Positions 18,605 through 25,760 of a stretch of DNA of 64,000 nucleotides are shown here, in pieces. How positions within the stretch are numbered: the first letter of the stretch is position 1; each line of letters begins with the position of its first letter. The position numbers and the translations under genes are program-made. Under the pieces are notes generated by a model. The model saw only the letters and a program-made list of their open reading frames with translations. It was not told the DNA's origin and did no database searches. This DNA comes from Salinibacterium sp. G-O1 (GTDB lineage: Bacteria > Actinomycetota > Actinomycetes > Actinomycetales > Microbacteriaceae), in the NCBI RefSeq assembly GCF_030063305.1, contig NZ_JASISV010000001.1, forward strand, positions 496,001 through 560,000. The letters run 5' to 3'.

Positions 18605-18624
18605 TCGTTACTGACGATCTGGTC

Positions 18625-18660
18625 GGTGAGCAGGGCACCCCCAAGGCTGCCCTGCTCACC
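18625..18660. terminator. Strong hairpin after the BMP lipoprotein gene
   Basis: Perfect 13-bp inverted repeat with arms GGTGAGCAGGGCA and TGCCCTGCTCACC and a 10-base loop, 21 bp after the stop codon. It has no T tract. It probably ends or attenuates the nucleoside operon. The hairpin overlaps the apparent 5' coding region of the MFS gene. Confidence 0.7.
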
Positions 18661-18735
18661 GATCTCACCGCTTTCGCCACCCTGACCGGGTGGGGCTACT
18701 TCCCGATCGCGTTCATTGGCCGGCTGCCTTTCGCC

Positions 18736-19872
18736 ATGATGATCGTCGGGATGCTGACCCTCATCAGCACGGCACGGGGTTCCATCGCCGAGGCGGGCCT
18801 GGCTGCGGCCCTCGCGGGTCTCGGCACCGCCGCGCTCGGGCCACTCGCGGGATCGCTTGCTGATCGCTACGGACAGCGCGTCGTGTTGCTCGTGATGAGC
18901 GGCATGAGCATTCTCGCGGTGGCCGTCGAACTGGCCCTCGTCGCGACGGACGCCTCCACACTCGCGGTGGTGGCTCTCGCCTTCGGGGTGGGGGCGACCA
19001 TGCCGCAGGTCGCGCCGTTTTCCCGGTCGCGCCTGGCCCAGTTCGCTGCGACCGCGCGATCCCCGCGGCGGCGGGCGCGCGCAATTTCGTTGGTGATGAG
19101 CTACGAGTCGGTGATGGATGAAACGTCCTTCGTCATCGGGCCCGTCCTGGTGGGGCTGCTAACGACGCTCATTGCACCATGGGCACCGCTGGTCATCGGA
19201 GTGGTGATCACGGCCACTATCGTCGTGGCGTTCGCCGTGCATCCGTCGGCGCGTGTCGTCACGCATGCGGCGGCGCACGACCGAGGAGGGCGGCTGCCGA
19301 GACGAGTGCTGCTGCTCGCATTGGCCATGCTCGCCGTCGGGGGGATGTTCGGATCCATCCTCACCGCGTTGACCGGATACATGAGCGAGCGTAACGCTGG
19401 TGAGCAGACCGGAATCATCTATGGGGCGATGAGCGTCGGCGCCATCGCGATCGCGATCGCCGTGGCAGCGCTGCCGGCCCGGGTGACCCTGGGGCGTCGC
19501 TGGCTGTTCTTCGCCGTGCTCGCGCTGGCGGGAGCCCTGGCCCTCGCGCTGGCGGCACCCCTGGGAGCCGTGCTGGCGGGACTGCTGCTCGCGGGCGCGG
19601 AGGTCGGCGCCGTACTCGTCACGCTTTTCAGCCTCGGCAACAGGACTGCACCAGCCGGACGGTCGACGATGGTGATGACGACGCTGCAGAGTTCGCTCGT
19701 GGTGGGGCAGGCGCTCGCGACGGCCGTCTGTGGGGTACTGGTCGAGCAGAGCGGCCCAGGCGCAGGCTACGCCGTAACGGTCGGTCTCGCGGTGGTATTG
19801 ATCGCGCTGGCGGTGGTGGACGCGCTGACCGAGCGTCGACGGGCTGGCGCTAGGCGGGTTGCCACGGCATGA
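18736..19872 (+). CDS. MFS transporter, start uncertain (possibly 5'-disrupted)
   Basis: A major facilitator permease with about 11-12 membrane segments; the first canonical start is an ATG at 18736, giving 378 residues. The same frame stays open back to 18580 and reads as a typical MFS N-terminus (LTDLTAFATL ... YFPIAFIGRLPFAMM), but contains no ATG, GTG or TTG. Starting at 18736 would cut into the first membrane helix. Either a CTG (for example 18619) is used, or one base is missing. Adding one C to the C5 run at 18638-18642 would join the GTG at 18626 to this frame. The end overlaps the convergent GntR gene by 23 bp. Nucleoside transport is possible from context. Confidence 0.75.
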   Translation: MMIVGMLTLISTARGSIAEAGLAAALAGLGTAALGPLAGSLADRYGQRVVLLVMSGMSILAVAVELALVATDASTLAVVALAFGVGATMPQVAPFSRSRLAQFAATARSPRRRARAISLVMSYESVMDETSFVIGPVLVGLLTTLIAPWAPLVIGVVITATIVVAFAVHPSARVVTHAAAHDRGGRLPRRVLLLALAMLAVGGMFGSILTALTGYMSERNAGEQTGIIYGAMSVGAIAIAIAVAALPARVTLGRRWLFFAVLALAGALALALAAPLGAVLAGLLLAGAEVGAVLVTLFSLGNRTAPAGRSTMVMTTLQSSLVVGQALATAVCGVLVEQSGPGAGYAVTVGLAVVLIALAVVDALTERRRAGARRVATA

Positions 19873-20641
19873 CGGCGAGGTGACCGAATGCTGGTGGCAG
19901 CGCACATTTCGAGATGTACACCGGAACACCACCCACGTGGGCCGTCTGGGTGAGCACGAGCAGCGGGTCGCCGGCCTTCGTGGCGAGATGAGCGGCGCGG
20001 GTCGGACCAGCCGCGCTCGCCGCAACCCAGCTCACCCCGGCGGTGAGCACGTTCCCGAGTCGTCGGTTGAGTGCCTGAAGCAACGTGGATGACTCGGCAG
20101 CGGCAGCGCTCAGCTGCGCGGCCGCGTCCGCATGGATGCCTCTGAGCCGCTGCTCGTCGGGCACATACTCCTGCACGAGCGCGAGCGGCTGCCCGTCGCG
20201 TGACACCACGCACTCGCGGAACCAGAACGTGCCTCCCACGGAGGAACCCAGGTGGTCTGACACAAAATCGGTCGTCTCCTGAAGCGTGAACTCGAGCAGC
20301 GTCGTCTCCACCAGCGAACCCGACTCTGCCAGCAGTGCTTCGAGCGACGTGAATTCTTCTGTGTCGTCCTTCGGGAGGGTTTCGGCCACGAAACGTCCGA
20401 TACCGCGCTTGGTGACGACGAGTCCATCCTCCTCAAGCAGGAGCATGGCCTCCCGCACCACGGTCCGGCTCACTCCGAGTGCTGTGCCGAGCTCGGTCTC
20501 GCGGGGCAGCAACGCTCCCGACGACAGCGACCCGGAGCGGATGGCCTGGGAGATTCGGGAATACACCGCAACGCGCAGGGGCTGGCCGGGGGAAGTGAGT
20601 AGCGGCCGCTCCAGAAACTGCGTTGCTTCGCTGACGGACAT
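19850..20641 (-). CDS. GntR-family regulator with UTRA ligand domain
   Basis: A 263-residue HutC-type GntR protein. Residues about 20-90 are the winged helix (VYSRISQAIRSGSLSSGALL ... LGVSRTVVREAM), and residues about 105-260 match the UTRA effector-binding domain. It is convergent with, and overlaps, the MFS gene that closes the nucleoside block, which makes that block its likely target. A nucleoside or a breakdown product would be a reasonable effector, but this is inference. Confidence 0.88.
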   Translation of the reverse strand: MSVSEATQFLERPLLTSPGQPLRVAVYSRISQAIRSGSLSSGALLPRETELGTALGVSRTVVREAMLLLEEDGLVVTKRGIGRFVAETLPKDDTEEFTSLEALLAESGSLVETTLLEFTLQETTDFVSDHLGSSVGGTFWFRECVVSRDGQPLALVQEYVPDEQRLRGIHADAAAQLSAAAAESSTLLQALNRRLGNVLTAGVSWVAASAAGPTRAAHLATKAGDPLLVLTQTAHVGGVPVYISKCALPPAFGHLAVMPWQPA

Positions 20642-20668
20642 AGGCCGAGTTTACGTCGCGGCTACCGT

Positions 20669-20860
20669 TCAGGGTGCGCTGACCACGACGCGCGCCTTGG
20701 TGACCTGGTAGCCGCCGCGAAGGAATGCCGCCGCCATGGGTGCGTTGGTGGTGTCGGTCGTCCCGGTGATTCTGCGGGCGCCAGCATCCGCATGCATGTG
20801 CGTGCTGCCGGTCGAGTTCTCGGCGGACGCGATCCACCCAACCTGCTGTGGGCCGATGAA
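20669..20860 (-). pseudogene. Possible C-terminal remnant of a GNAT-type acetyltransferase
   Basis: The minus strand is open between stops at 20861-20863 and 20669-20671. It encodes a stretch containing WIASAENSTG, ITGTTDTTNAPM and FLRGGYQVTKARVVV, which resembles the C-terminal end of GNAT acetyltransferases (an N-x-x-M then G-Y/F pattern). There is no usable start for a full domain. I read it as a degraded gene fragment between gntR and arsR. The call rests on pattern recognition only. Confidence 0.4.
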
Positions 20861-20863
20861 TCA

Positions 20864-20896
20864 GTACCCTTGCGGGTACGTACCCATTCAGGTACC
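20864..20896. promoter_or_regulatory. ArsR operator and leaderless promoter
   Basis: Adjacent dyads: GTACCC-TTGC-GGGTAC (20864-20879), then GTACCC-ATTCA-GGTAC (20880-20895). They cover a promoter with -35 TTGCGG (20870-20875), 17-bp spacer and -10 TACCAT (20893-20898), which ends six bases before the arsR ATG. The mRNA would be leaderless. Autorepression by ArsR is inferred. Confidence 0.65.
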
Positions 20897-20904
20897 ATCA
20901 AAAA

Positions 20905-21255
20905 ATGGATGAGATATTTCACGCACTGAGCGACCCACATCGGCGCCAGATCGTTGATCGTTTGAGCGAGGGTCCAGCGTCGGTGACTCAACTCGCTGGT
21001 CTGTTGCCGATCGCCAGACCCGGCGTTTCCCGGCACTTGCGGGTATTGCGTGCGGCCGGACTCGTCACAGTAGATGCCGATGCGCAGTTCCGCATCTACA
21101 GCCTGGATCTGGCGCCGCTTGCCGCTCTTGAGGAGTGGTTGCAGGTCCGTCGCGGACTATGGACACAGCGGCTGGATGCCCTCCAAACAGAAGTGGCGCG
21201 CGGCAAGCGGAACCGTGCCATCGCCGGCGAGGTCAAATCCAGGGAGGCATCATGA
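20905..21255 (+). CDS. ArsR-family winged-helix regulator
   Basis: A 116-residue regulator beginning MDEIFHALSDPHRRQIVDRL, the classic ArsR N-terminus, with recognition helix VSRHLRVLRAAGLV. No cysteine metal site is visible, so it belongs to the non-metal group often paired with AHSA1/SRPBCC genes. Indeed it overlaps the next SRPBCC gene by 4 bp. Its promoter contains tandem GGTAC dyads. Confidence 0.92.
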   Translation: MDEIFHALSDPHRRQIVDRLSEGPASVTQLAGLLPIARPGVSRHLRVLRAAGLVTVDADAQFRIYSLDLAPLAALEEWLQVRRGLWTQRLDALQTEVARGKRNRAIAGEVKSREAS

Positions 21256-21737
21256 TTCCCACCCCCGTGCGAGGCACCACCCGCGTTGACGACGGTGTCG
21301 GTGTCGTGACGGTCGTGACCGAGTATCCGACCCCCGCGGTCGACTTGTGGGAGGCGATCACTGCGCCCGAGCGACTCGCGCGGTGGTTCGGAGACATCCG
21401 GCCCCGAAGCGATGACGCCGCGACCTACGACGCGTCGCTCACCACCGGATGGAGCGGCATCATCCGGATGGACGAATGCGAACCGACACGGATGATCCGC
21501 CTCACCCTCATCGATGAGACCGAACCTGAAACCACGGTGACCGCACTGCTGCTGCCGGTTGATGGCGGAACGCAGCTCACCATCGAGGAGCGCGGACTGC
21601 CCACCGACGACCTCGAATCCTACGTCGCGGGATGGCATGCTCAAGTCGATCAGCTTCAGGCGGACCATGCCGGTGCTGCGCCCGTCGAGTGGCGCCCGCG
21701 CTGGGAGCAGCTCCGCGCCAGCTACCGCAACGCGTAG
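21252..21737 (+). CDS. SRPBCC (AHSA1-like) domain protein
   Basis: A 161-residue START/Bet v 1-like ligand-binding protein. The segment PTPAVDLWEAITAPERLARW and the following FGDI are hallmarks of the AHSA1-type SRPBCC family. The start at 21252 is chosen for the ribosome site GGGAGG and the ATGA overlap with arsR; an earlier in-frame start lies inside arsR. ArsR-SRPBCC pairs are common in actinobacteria and usually respond to small hydrophobic stress molecules; the ligand is unknown. Confidence 0.88.
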   Translation: MIPTPVRGTTRVDDGVGVVTVVTEYPTPAVDLWEAITAPERLARWFGDIRPRSDDAATYDASLTTGWSGIIRMDECEPTRMIRLTLIDETEPETTVTALLLPVDGGTQLTIEERGLPTDDLESYVAGWHAQVDQLQADHAGAAPVEWRPRWEQLRASYRNA

Positions 21738-21775
21738 CCGGGTCGCGGCATCCGGCGCAGGCCCGCGGTTGTGCG

Positions 21776-22012
21776 TCAGTCCTCCGGTAGCTCGGCAAAT
21801 GCCTGCTTGGTGGCGGAGTACCACTGCATCGACTGCTTCGGATGCTTCCAGCGACCCTTCATTTCGTTGCGAGCCTCCTCGTGGGTGGCGTCTCCCGACT
21901 TCACTGCTTCCTTGAGGTGGCGATCCTGGGCCTTGATCACGTCGTCAGCAGTTTCACCACGCAGGGCTAGTTCGCACGGACCACCCAGCTGGAGGCAGGT
22001 CATTGTTTTCAT
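21776..22012 (-). CDS. DUF1059 small protein
   Basis: A 78-residue protein beginning MKTMTCLQLGGPCELAL, with GETADDVIKAQDRHLKEAV following. This matches the DUF1059 family, a predicted small metal-binding protein with two conserved cysteines. It lies 44 bp after the ECF sigma gene on the same strand, so it may be co-expressed with it. Function is unknown. Confidence 0.85.
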   Translation of the reverse strand: MKTMTCLQLGGPCELALRGETADDVIKAQDRHLKEAVKSGDATHEEARNEMKGRWKHPKQSMQWYSATKQAFAELPED

Positions 22013-22056
22013 CGTCTCGGATCCTCACAGGTCACGCGTGCCTCCATGTGAGGCCG

Positions 22057-22920
22057 CTACTTGATTGACGGTTGATCTCCAGCAATTGTGACCGTCTTCC
22101 GGCGAACAATGCGATCCAGAAGTTTTTGATCGCCGCGAAAGTCGATCCGATGCACAGCGCCGTCCACGACCGTGAAGTCGAACGCGACCCGCGGGGAGCC
22201 TTGCTGGAACCACGCAGCTCCCGGGCGGCCGTCAATGAACACAGGCACGGCGGCCTTCGCCGCGCCGTTGAACATCGACGCCACCGCTGTGCGACCCGCA
22301 ATCCGGGCCGGAGTGCCAGCCGAAATGGCCGCCTCATCACCGGCGACCACGACCCCGGGCGCCAGCAGTTCCAGCAGCTGCTCGAAGTCGCCCTCCCGCG
22401 CGGCCAGAAGGAACGCATCGACAATCTCCCAATCCGCTCTGCCGCGCTCGACGTCGTAAGGAACCACCTTGCCGCGAGCACGCGAGGCAAGCTTGCGCGA
22501 CGCGGCGGGTGTGGTGCCCAGGATCGCGGCGATGGTGGGGAAGTCGATGCCGAAGCTGTCGTGAAGCACGAAGGCCACCCGCTCGTTGGGGGACAGGCGG
22601 TCCAGAACCACCTGAAGGGCAATCCCGACCGTGTCGGCCAGCGCGAGGTCTTCGGCGGGGTCCGCGGTGGGCGAAGCCGGCGCCAGATCTGCAACGGGAA
22701 TCGCCTTCGTTGCGCGCAGCCTGTCCAAACAGAGCCGGGTCGTGACGGTTGTCAGCCAGCCGGGCAGGTTCTCGATGTCGGTCTCGGTGGAGTGCAGGCG
22801 CAGCCATGCCTGCTGCACGATGTCCTCGGCCTCAGCATGGTCGCGCAGAATCCTCCCGGCGATTCGCACCAACCTCGGGCGTTCCTGCTCGAAAACTGCC
22901 GTCTCGTCCATGCGGGTCAC
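22057..22920 (-). CDS. ECF sigma factor with SnoaL-like C-terminal domain (ECF41/SigJ type)
   Basis: A 287-residue extracytoplasmic-function sigma factor. Region 2 is at about residues 10-75 (AEAEDIVQQAWLRLH), region 4 at about 115-175 (FGIDFPTIAAILGTTPAASRK), and residues about 180-285 form an NTF2/SnoaL-like domain. That layout defines the ECF41 group, in which the fused domain controls activity in place of an anti-sigma factor. An epimerase/dehydratase gene lies just upstream, which is the usual partner of ECF41. A promoter resembling the group consensus precedes the gene at 22949-22975, so autoregulation is likely. Confidence 0.92.
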   Translation of the reverse strand: MTRMDETAVFEQERPRLVRIAGRILRDHAEAEDIVQQAWLRLHSTETDIENLPGWLTTVTTRLCLDRLRATKAIPVADLAPASPTADPAEDLALADTVGIALQVVLDRLSPNERVAFVLHDSFGIDFPTIAAILGTTPAASRKLASRARGKVVPYDVERGRADWEIVDAFLLAAREGDFEQLLELLAPGVVVAGDEAAISAGTPARIAGRTAVASMFNGAAKAAVPVFIDGRPGAAWFQQGSPRVAFDFTVVDGAVHRIDFRGDQKLLDRIVRRKTVTIAGDQPSIK

Positions 22921-22948
22921 ACCTTCAATCGTGGTCTCATTAAAGAGT

Positions 22949-22975
22949 GACGGATGTCGGCGCCTGAGTGTGACC
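22949..22975 (-). promoter_or_regulatory. Predicted ECF41-type promoter of the sigma gene
   Basis: On the minus strand GGTCACA (-35) and CGTC (-10) are separated by 16 bp. This is one base off the ECF41 consensus as I recall it (TGTCACA, then CGTC). It sits just after the epimerase stop and 29 bp before the sigma ATG, as expected for self-transcription. Confidence 0.6.
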
Positions 22976-22981
22976 GAATGG

Positions 22982-23908
22982 CTACCTCGCCGCAGCGAGG
23001 GACTCGGCGATCGTCTGCGCGAGCGGAGTCGCCGACCAGCCGAACCGGGCCTCGAACTTCGCGGAACTGACGGTCCACGGCTTCTCGAACTCGTACATCA
23101 TCTCGAGCGACTCCTTCAGCATCGGCATGACGAGCGCGAGTGCTTTCAGCCCAAACCCGTTGATGGCCTGCACCTTGGCGCGTCCGGTCTGGCCAGCGGC
23201 CTCCCAGATCTGCTGGGAGAACTCGGCCACAGTAATGGGGTGGGTGACGGGCGGGATCCACACCTGGCCCCACGCGTCGTCGCTCGTGCCGAGGTCTGCC
23301 ATCGCCCGCCCGACGTCGGGTACGAAGCTGAAGGAATGCGGCTGATCCTTGGCTCCAAGCCATTGCATCGGGCCACCGGCGATCGCCTTGGCAAACACCA
23401 TGTTCTGCATCAGTGCGTACCCGGGGCCGAAGTAGTTGGATGGGCGACTGATGGCCACCTCGAGGCGCCCTTCGGCGTGAGCGGCGAGAGCGGCATCCGC
23501 CATGGCCTTGCGGACGCGCCCCTTCTTCGTGTGCGGGTGTTGAGGGGAGTCTTCGGTGATGGTGGCGCCGTCGGCATCGCCATACATGTACAGGTTGTCG
23601 GCCAGAACCAGGCGGGAGCCGTTGGTGGCGCACGCGTCGAGCACGGCGGCCTGAAGTGCGGGGAACTCCTCCTCCCAGCGCGTGTACCTGGGTTGCGTGA
23701 CCTGATACGTGACGGCAGCGCCCCGGGTTGCCGAGGCCGCGAAGGCGGGGTCGCTGACGTCGCCCGCAATGACTTCGACGGCGGCGGGAAGGATGCCGCG
23801 CTCGCCGGAGCGGTTGACTGACCGTACGGACCTGCCGCGGGCGACAAGTGCGGTTGCGAGGGCAGTTCCGACGCCTCCGGTGCCGAGTACCACGTGGGTT
23901 TCGGTCAT
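22982..23908 (-). CDS. NAD(P)-dependent epimerase/dehydratase-like protein
   Basis: A 308-residue Rossmann-fold protein of the extended SDR/NAD-epimerase class. The N-terminal cofactor motif is HVVLGTGGVGTALA, and a long substrate domain follows. The family includes sugar epimerases and NAD-binding oxidoreductases; the substrate is unknown. It precedes the ECF41-like sigma gene on the same strand, the arrangement typical of ECF41 with its oxidoreductase/epimerase partner. A TetR-type palindrome lies 35 bp before its start. Confidence 0.85.
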   Translation of the reverse strand: MTETHVVLGTGGVGTALATALVARGRSVRSVNRSGERGILPAAVEVIAGDVSDPAFAASATRGAAVTYQVTQPRYTRWEEEFPALQAAVLDACATNGSRLVLADNLYMYGDADGATITEDSPQHPHTKKGRVRKAMADAALAAHAEGRLEVAISRPSNYFGPGYALMQNMVFAKAIAGGPMQWLGAKDQPHSFSFVPDVGRAMADLGTSDDAWGQVWIPPVTHPITVAEFSQQIWEAAGQTGRAKVQAINGFGLKALALVMPMLKESLEMMYEFEKPWTVSSAKFEARFGWSATPLAQTIAESLAAAR

Positions 23909-23942
23909 GATCTTCTCTCTCTGTTGTGGCGGGTGGATGGGA

Positions 23943-23956
23943 TAACAGTGTTAAGT
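23943..23956. promoter_or_regulatory. TetR operator before the epimerase gene
   Basis: TAACA-G-TGTTA dyad followed by AGT, identical in core to the longer palindrome in front of the tetR gene at 24613-24633. It lies between tetR and the epimerase gene, so the TetR protein probably represses the epimerase as well as itself. Confidence 0.65.
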
Positions 23957-23982
23957 GACGGCCAAAAAAAGAGAGGCGGTGC

Positions 23983-24603
23983 TCAGCCGAGTTCCGTCAG
24001 GATCGCTTCTGTGATCGTCGCGGCCCTGCGGCGCACCTCATCGGGCTCGAATGCGTCGATCTGGTCGCCCAGGCTGATGGACAGTGATACCACGCCATGC
24101 ATGCCGGACCAGAGAATCGCCGCCGCTTCCCGAGGATCGCTCGAGCGAAGCGCGCCCGATTTCATCGCGACGGCGACCAGCGTGATGAGGGCGACGAATG
24201 ACTCCGGCTCCGGACGGTCGGCACCCTCGATCTCGTCGACGAGCCGACCGATGGCCCACGCCCTGGGGCGAATGAACATGACGTCATAGTGGAGTGGATG
24301 AGTGAGGCCGAACTCCACGTAGGCGCGACCCACCGCGCGCAGTTGCTCCAGCGGGTCGCTCGTGCTGGATGCCGCCGCCCCCAGGGATTCCCCGAACTCA
24401 GCGAAGCCCGCCTCGCACACGGCGTACATGAGGTGATTCTTGTCCGTGAAGTGCAGGTAGATGGTCGTGGCGGAATACCCGATCGCGTCGGCAATCTGGC
24501 GCATGGAGATGCCGTCGACGCCGTTCTCTTTGAAAAGCCGGGTCGCCTCCGTCAGGATCGCGCTGCGCACGTCCTTGGCTGGGAGGGTTCCGGTTTTCAC
24601 CAC
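23983..24603 (-). CDS. TetR-family transcriptional regulator
   Basis: A 206-residue regulator with the helix-turn-helix at residues about 12-58 (ISMRQIADAIGYSATTIYLHF). The start is GTG at 24603. It fits a leaderless transcript, because TAGAGT ends six bases before it. The C-terminal half has the pattern of the WHG-type TetR ligand domain. Two copies of its apparent operator, one upstream of itself and one upstream of the epimerase gene, place it as the local repressor of the epimerase/sigma unit. Confidence 0.9.
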   Translation of the reverse strand: MVKTGTLPAKDVRSAILTEATRLFKENGVDGISMRQIADAIGYSATTIYLHFTDKNHLMYAVCEAGFAEFGESLGAAASSTSDPLEQLRAVGRAYVEFGLTHPLHYDVMFIRPRAWAIGRLVDEIEGADRPEPESFVALITLVAVAMKSGALRSSDPREAAAILWSGMHGVVSLSISLGDQIDAFEPDEVRRRAATITEAILTELG

Positions 24604-24638
24604 ACCGTCACTCTACTTAACAGTGTTAAGTAGATCAA
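24604..24638 (-). promoter_or_regulatory. tetR promoter with 21-bp palindromic operator
   Basis: On the minus strand -35 TTGATC (24638-24633), a 17-bp spacer and -10 TAGAGT (24615-24610) end six bases before the GTG start. The spacer is filled by a perfect palindrome at 24613-24633 with arms CTACTTAACA and TGTTAAGTAG around a central G. This predicts leaderless, autorepressed transcription. Confidence 0.72.
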
Positions 24639-24694
24639 GACCGACGAGATGCTCGAGGAGCTCTGAACTGCCGAGGCCGGTCTGCAATTGCCTC

Positions 24695-24745
24695 TGGTAA
24701 CTCAGCACATTAGTTGCGAGCCCTAGCAAATGTGCTGAGTTGCCA
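24695..24745. repeat. Orphan long hairpin (inverted repeat)
   Basis: Arms of 17 bases at 24695-24711 and 24729-24745 pair with a single T-G wobble; the inner 13 bp (AACTCAGCACATT and its complement) are perfect. The loop is 17 bases. No gene ends here on either strand, as tetR starts to the left and the GreA-like gene starts to the right, so it is not an obvious terminator. The rest of 24639-24887 holds no gene I can support. Confidence 0.6.
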
Positions 24746-24887
24746 GAACGTTTGAATGCACTCCGCCGACCGCCGCCGTTGGCGCGAAAGCGTCGCCCGA
24801 AGCCGAGTGACGCGTGGCAGGGTCTTCGTGTGACATTGGTGTTCGCAGCGTAAGCTGAGTGTTTATCTTCGTTCAAGGGAGACGCAC

Positions 24888-25310
24888 ATGTCGACTGAAT
24901 CCAACGACACTCTTTGGCTCACGCACGCCAGCTTCGACCGCCTCCAAGCTGAGCTTGAGCGTCTTCAGGCAGCGCCCAGCGACCATGCAGGCAATGACGC
25001 CCGAATCATTGAGGTGAAGAACATCCTGCGTCGCGCCGAGGTGAGCAACAAACCGGATGACGGGCTCGTCGAACCCGGAATGGTCATCTCCGTCCTGTTC
25101 GCGGGTGACGACGAGCCGACGAGCTTCCTGCTCGCCCAGCGCGACCTCGCCAGCGGCCAGGACGATCTCGACCTCGATGTGTACTCGCCGTCCACTCCCC
25201 TTGGGTTGAGCATCGTCGGAAAGTACCCCGGTGATTCCTTCGCGTACACGACGGCAAGCGGTAAAAACGTCAGTGGCGGCATCCTCACGGCGGTGCCCTT
25301 CGGCGGCTGA
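24888..25310 (+). CDS. GreA/GreB-family transcription factor-like protein
   Basis: A 140-residue protein. The C-terminal domain (about residues 60-140) reads like GreA/GreB: SPSTPLGLSIVGKYPGDSF and the closing GGILTAVPF. The N-terminal half has a short helical segment (FDRLQAELERLQAA) that may form the coiled coil inserted in the RNA polymerase channel. It is shorter than true GreA (about 158 residues), and the acidic tip is reduced, so it is more likely a paralogue that modulates RNA polymerase than the housekeeping factor. Confidence 0.8.
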   Translation: MSTESNDTLWLTHASFDRLQAELERLQAAPSDHAGNDARIIEVKNILRRAEVSNKPDDGLVEPGMVISVLFAGDDEPTSFLLAQRDLASGQDDLDLDVYSPSTPLGLSIVGKYPGDSFAYTTASGKNVSGGILTAVPFGG

Positions 25311-25370
25311 CGACCGGACGGTGTCATTCGGCTCGCTCGAGCCGGAGCAGCGAACACAGAAGGAGTCATC

Positions 25371-25664
25371 ATGAAGAAGTTCATTCTGTTGCACCAGGGA
25401 TTCGTGCCACCCACCGCCGAAATCGGCGCAGGTTGGATGGCCTGGTTCGAGAACATTGCTCCCCACACCGTCGAGAGGGGTCATCCGTTCGCGGCCGGCC
25501 GCGAAGTCAGCAAAGACGGAACGAGTGTCGAGCTCGATTTTTCGGGCGTACCGATGACCGGCTACACGATCGTCAACGCCGAAGACATGGATGCCGCCGA
25601 GGCCCTCCTCGAGGGACTACCCATGATCCACAGCACGCGCATCTACGAGCTCGGTGCCATGTAG
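25371..25664 (+). CDS. YCII-like small protein
   Basis: A 97-residue protein starting MKKFILLHQGFVPP with ribosome site AAGGAG. The pattern of a short beta-alpha-beta fold ending in DMDAAEALLEGLP suggests the YCII/dimeric alpha-beta barrel superfamily. Members are often found beside ECF41-type sigma genes, and one such sigma gene lies about 2.5 kb away. Enzymatic role unknown. Confidence 0.75.
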   Translation: MKKFILLHQGFVPPTAEIGAGWMAWFENIAPHTVERGHPFAAGREVSKDGTSVELDFSGVPMTGYTIVNAEDMDAAEALLEGLPMIHSTRIYELGAM

Positions 25665-25713
25665 GCACGCGGCAGCGCGGCTTCCGCTCCACCCCGGAGG
25701 GTCGCTTAACGCT

Positions 25714-25749
25714 GAAACGCCGCCCGAACCTGAGTTCGGGCGGCGTTTC
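25714..25749. terminator. Bidirectional terminator between convergent genes
   Basis: Perfect 16-bp inverted repeat (inner arms AAACGCCGCCCGAAC and GTTCGGGCGGCGTTT) with a 4-base loop CTGA. It sits between the YCII-like gene and the 3' end of the DEAD-box helicase gene and has T-rich ends in both directions, so it likely serves both. Confidence 0.88.
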
Positions 25750-25760
25750 GATGCTGAAAG

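Noticed and set aside
24613-24876. 87-codon minus-strand frame in the gap before the GreA-like gene
   Set aside because: Composition is unlike a protein, it spans the tetR operator and the long hairpin, and it would run into the tetR promoter.
25329-25344. Short palindrome CGGCTCG-CT-CGAGCCG as a terminator of the GreA-like gene
   Set aside because: Only a 6-7 bp stem with almost no loop and no T tract; too weak to call.
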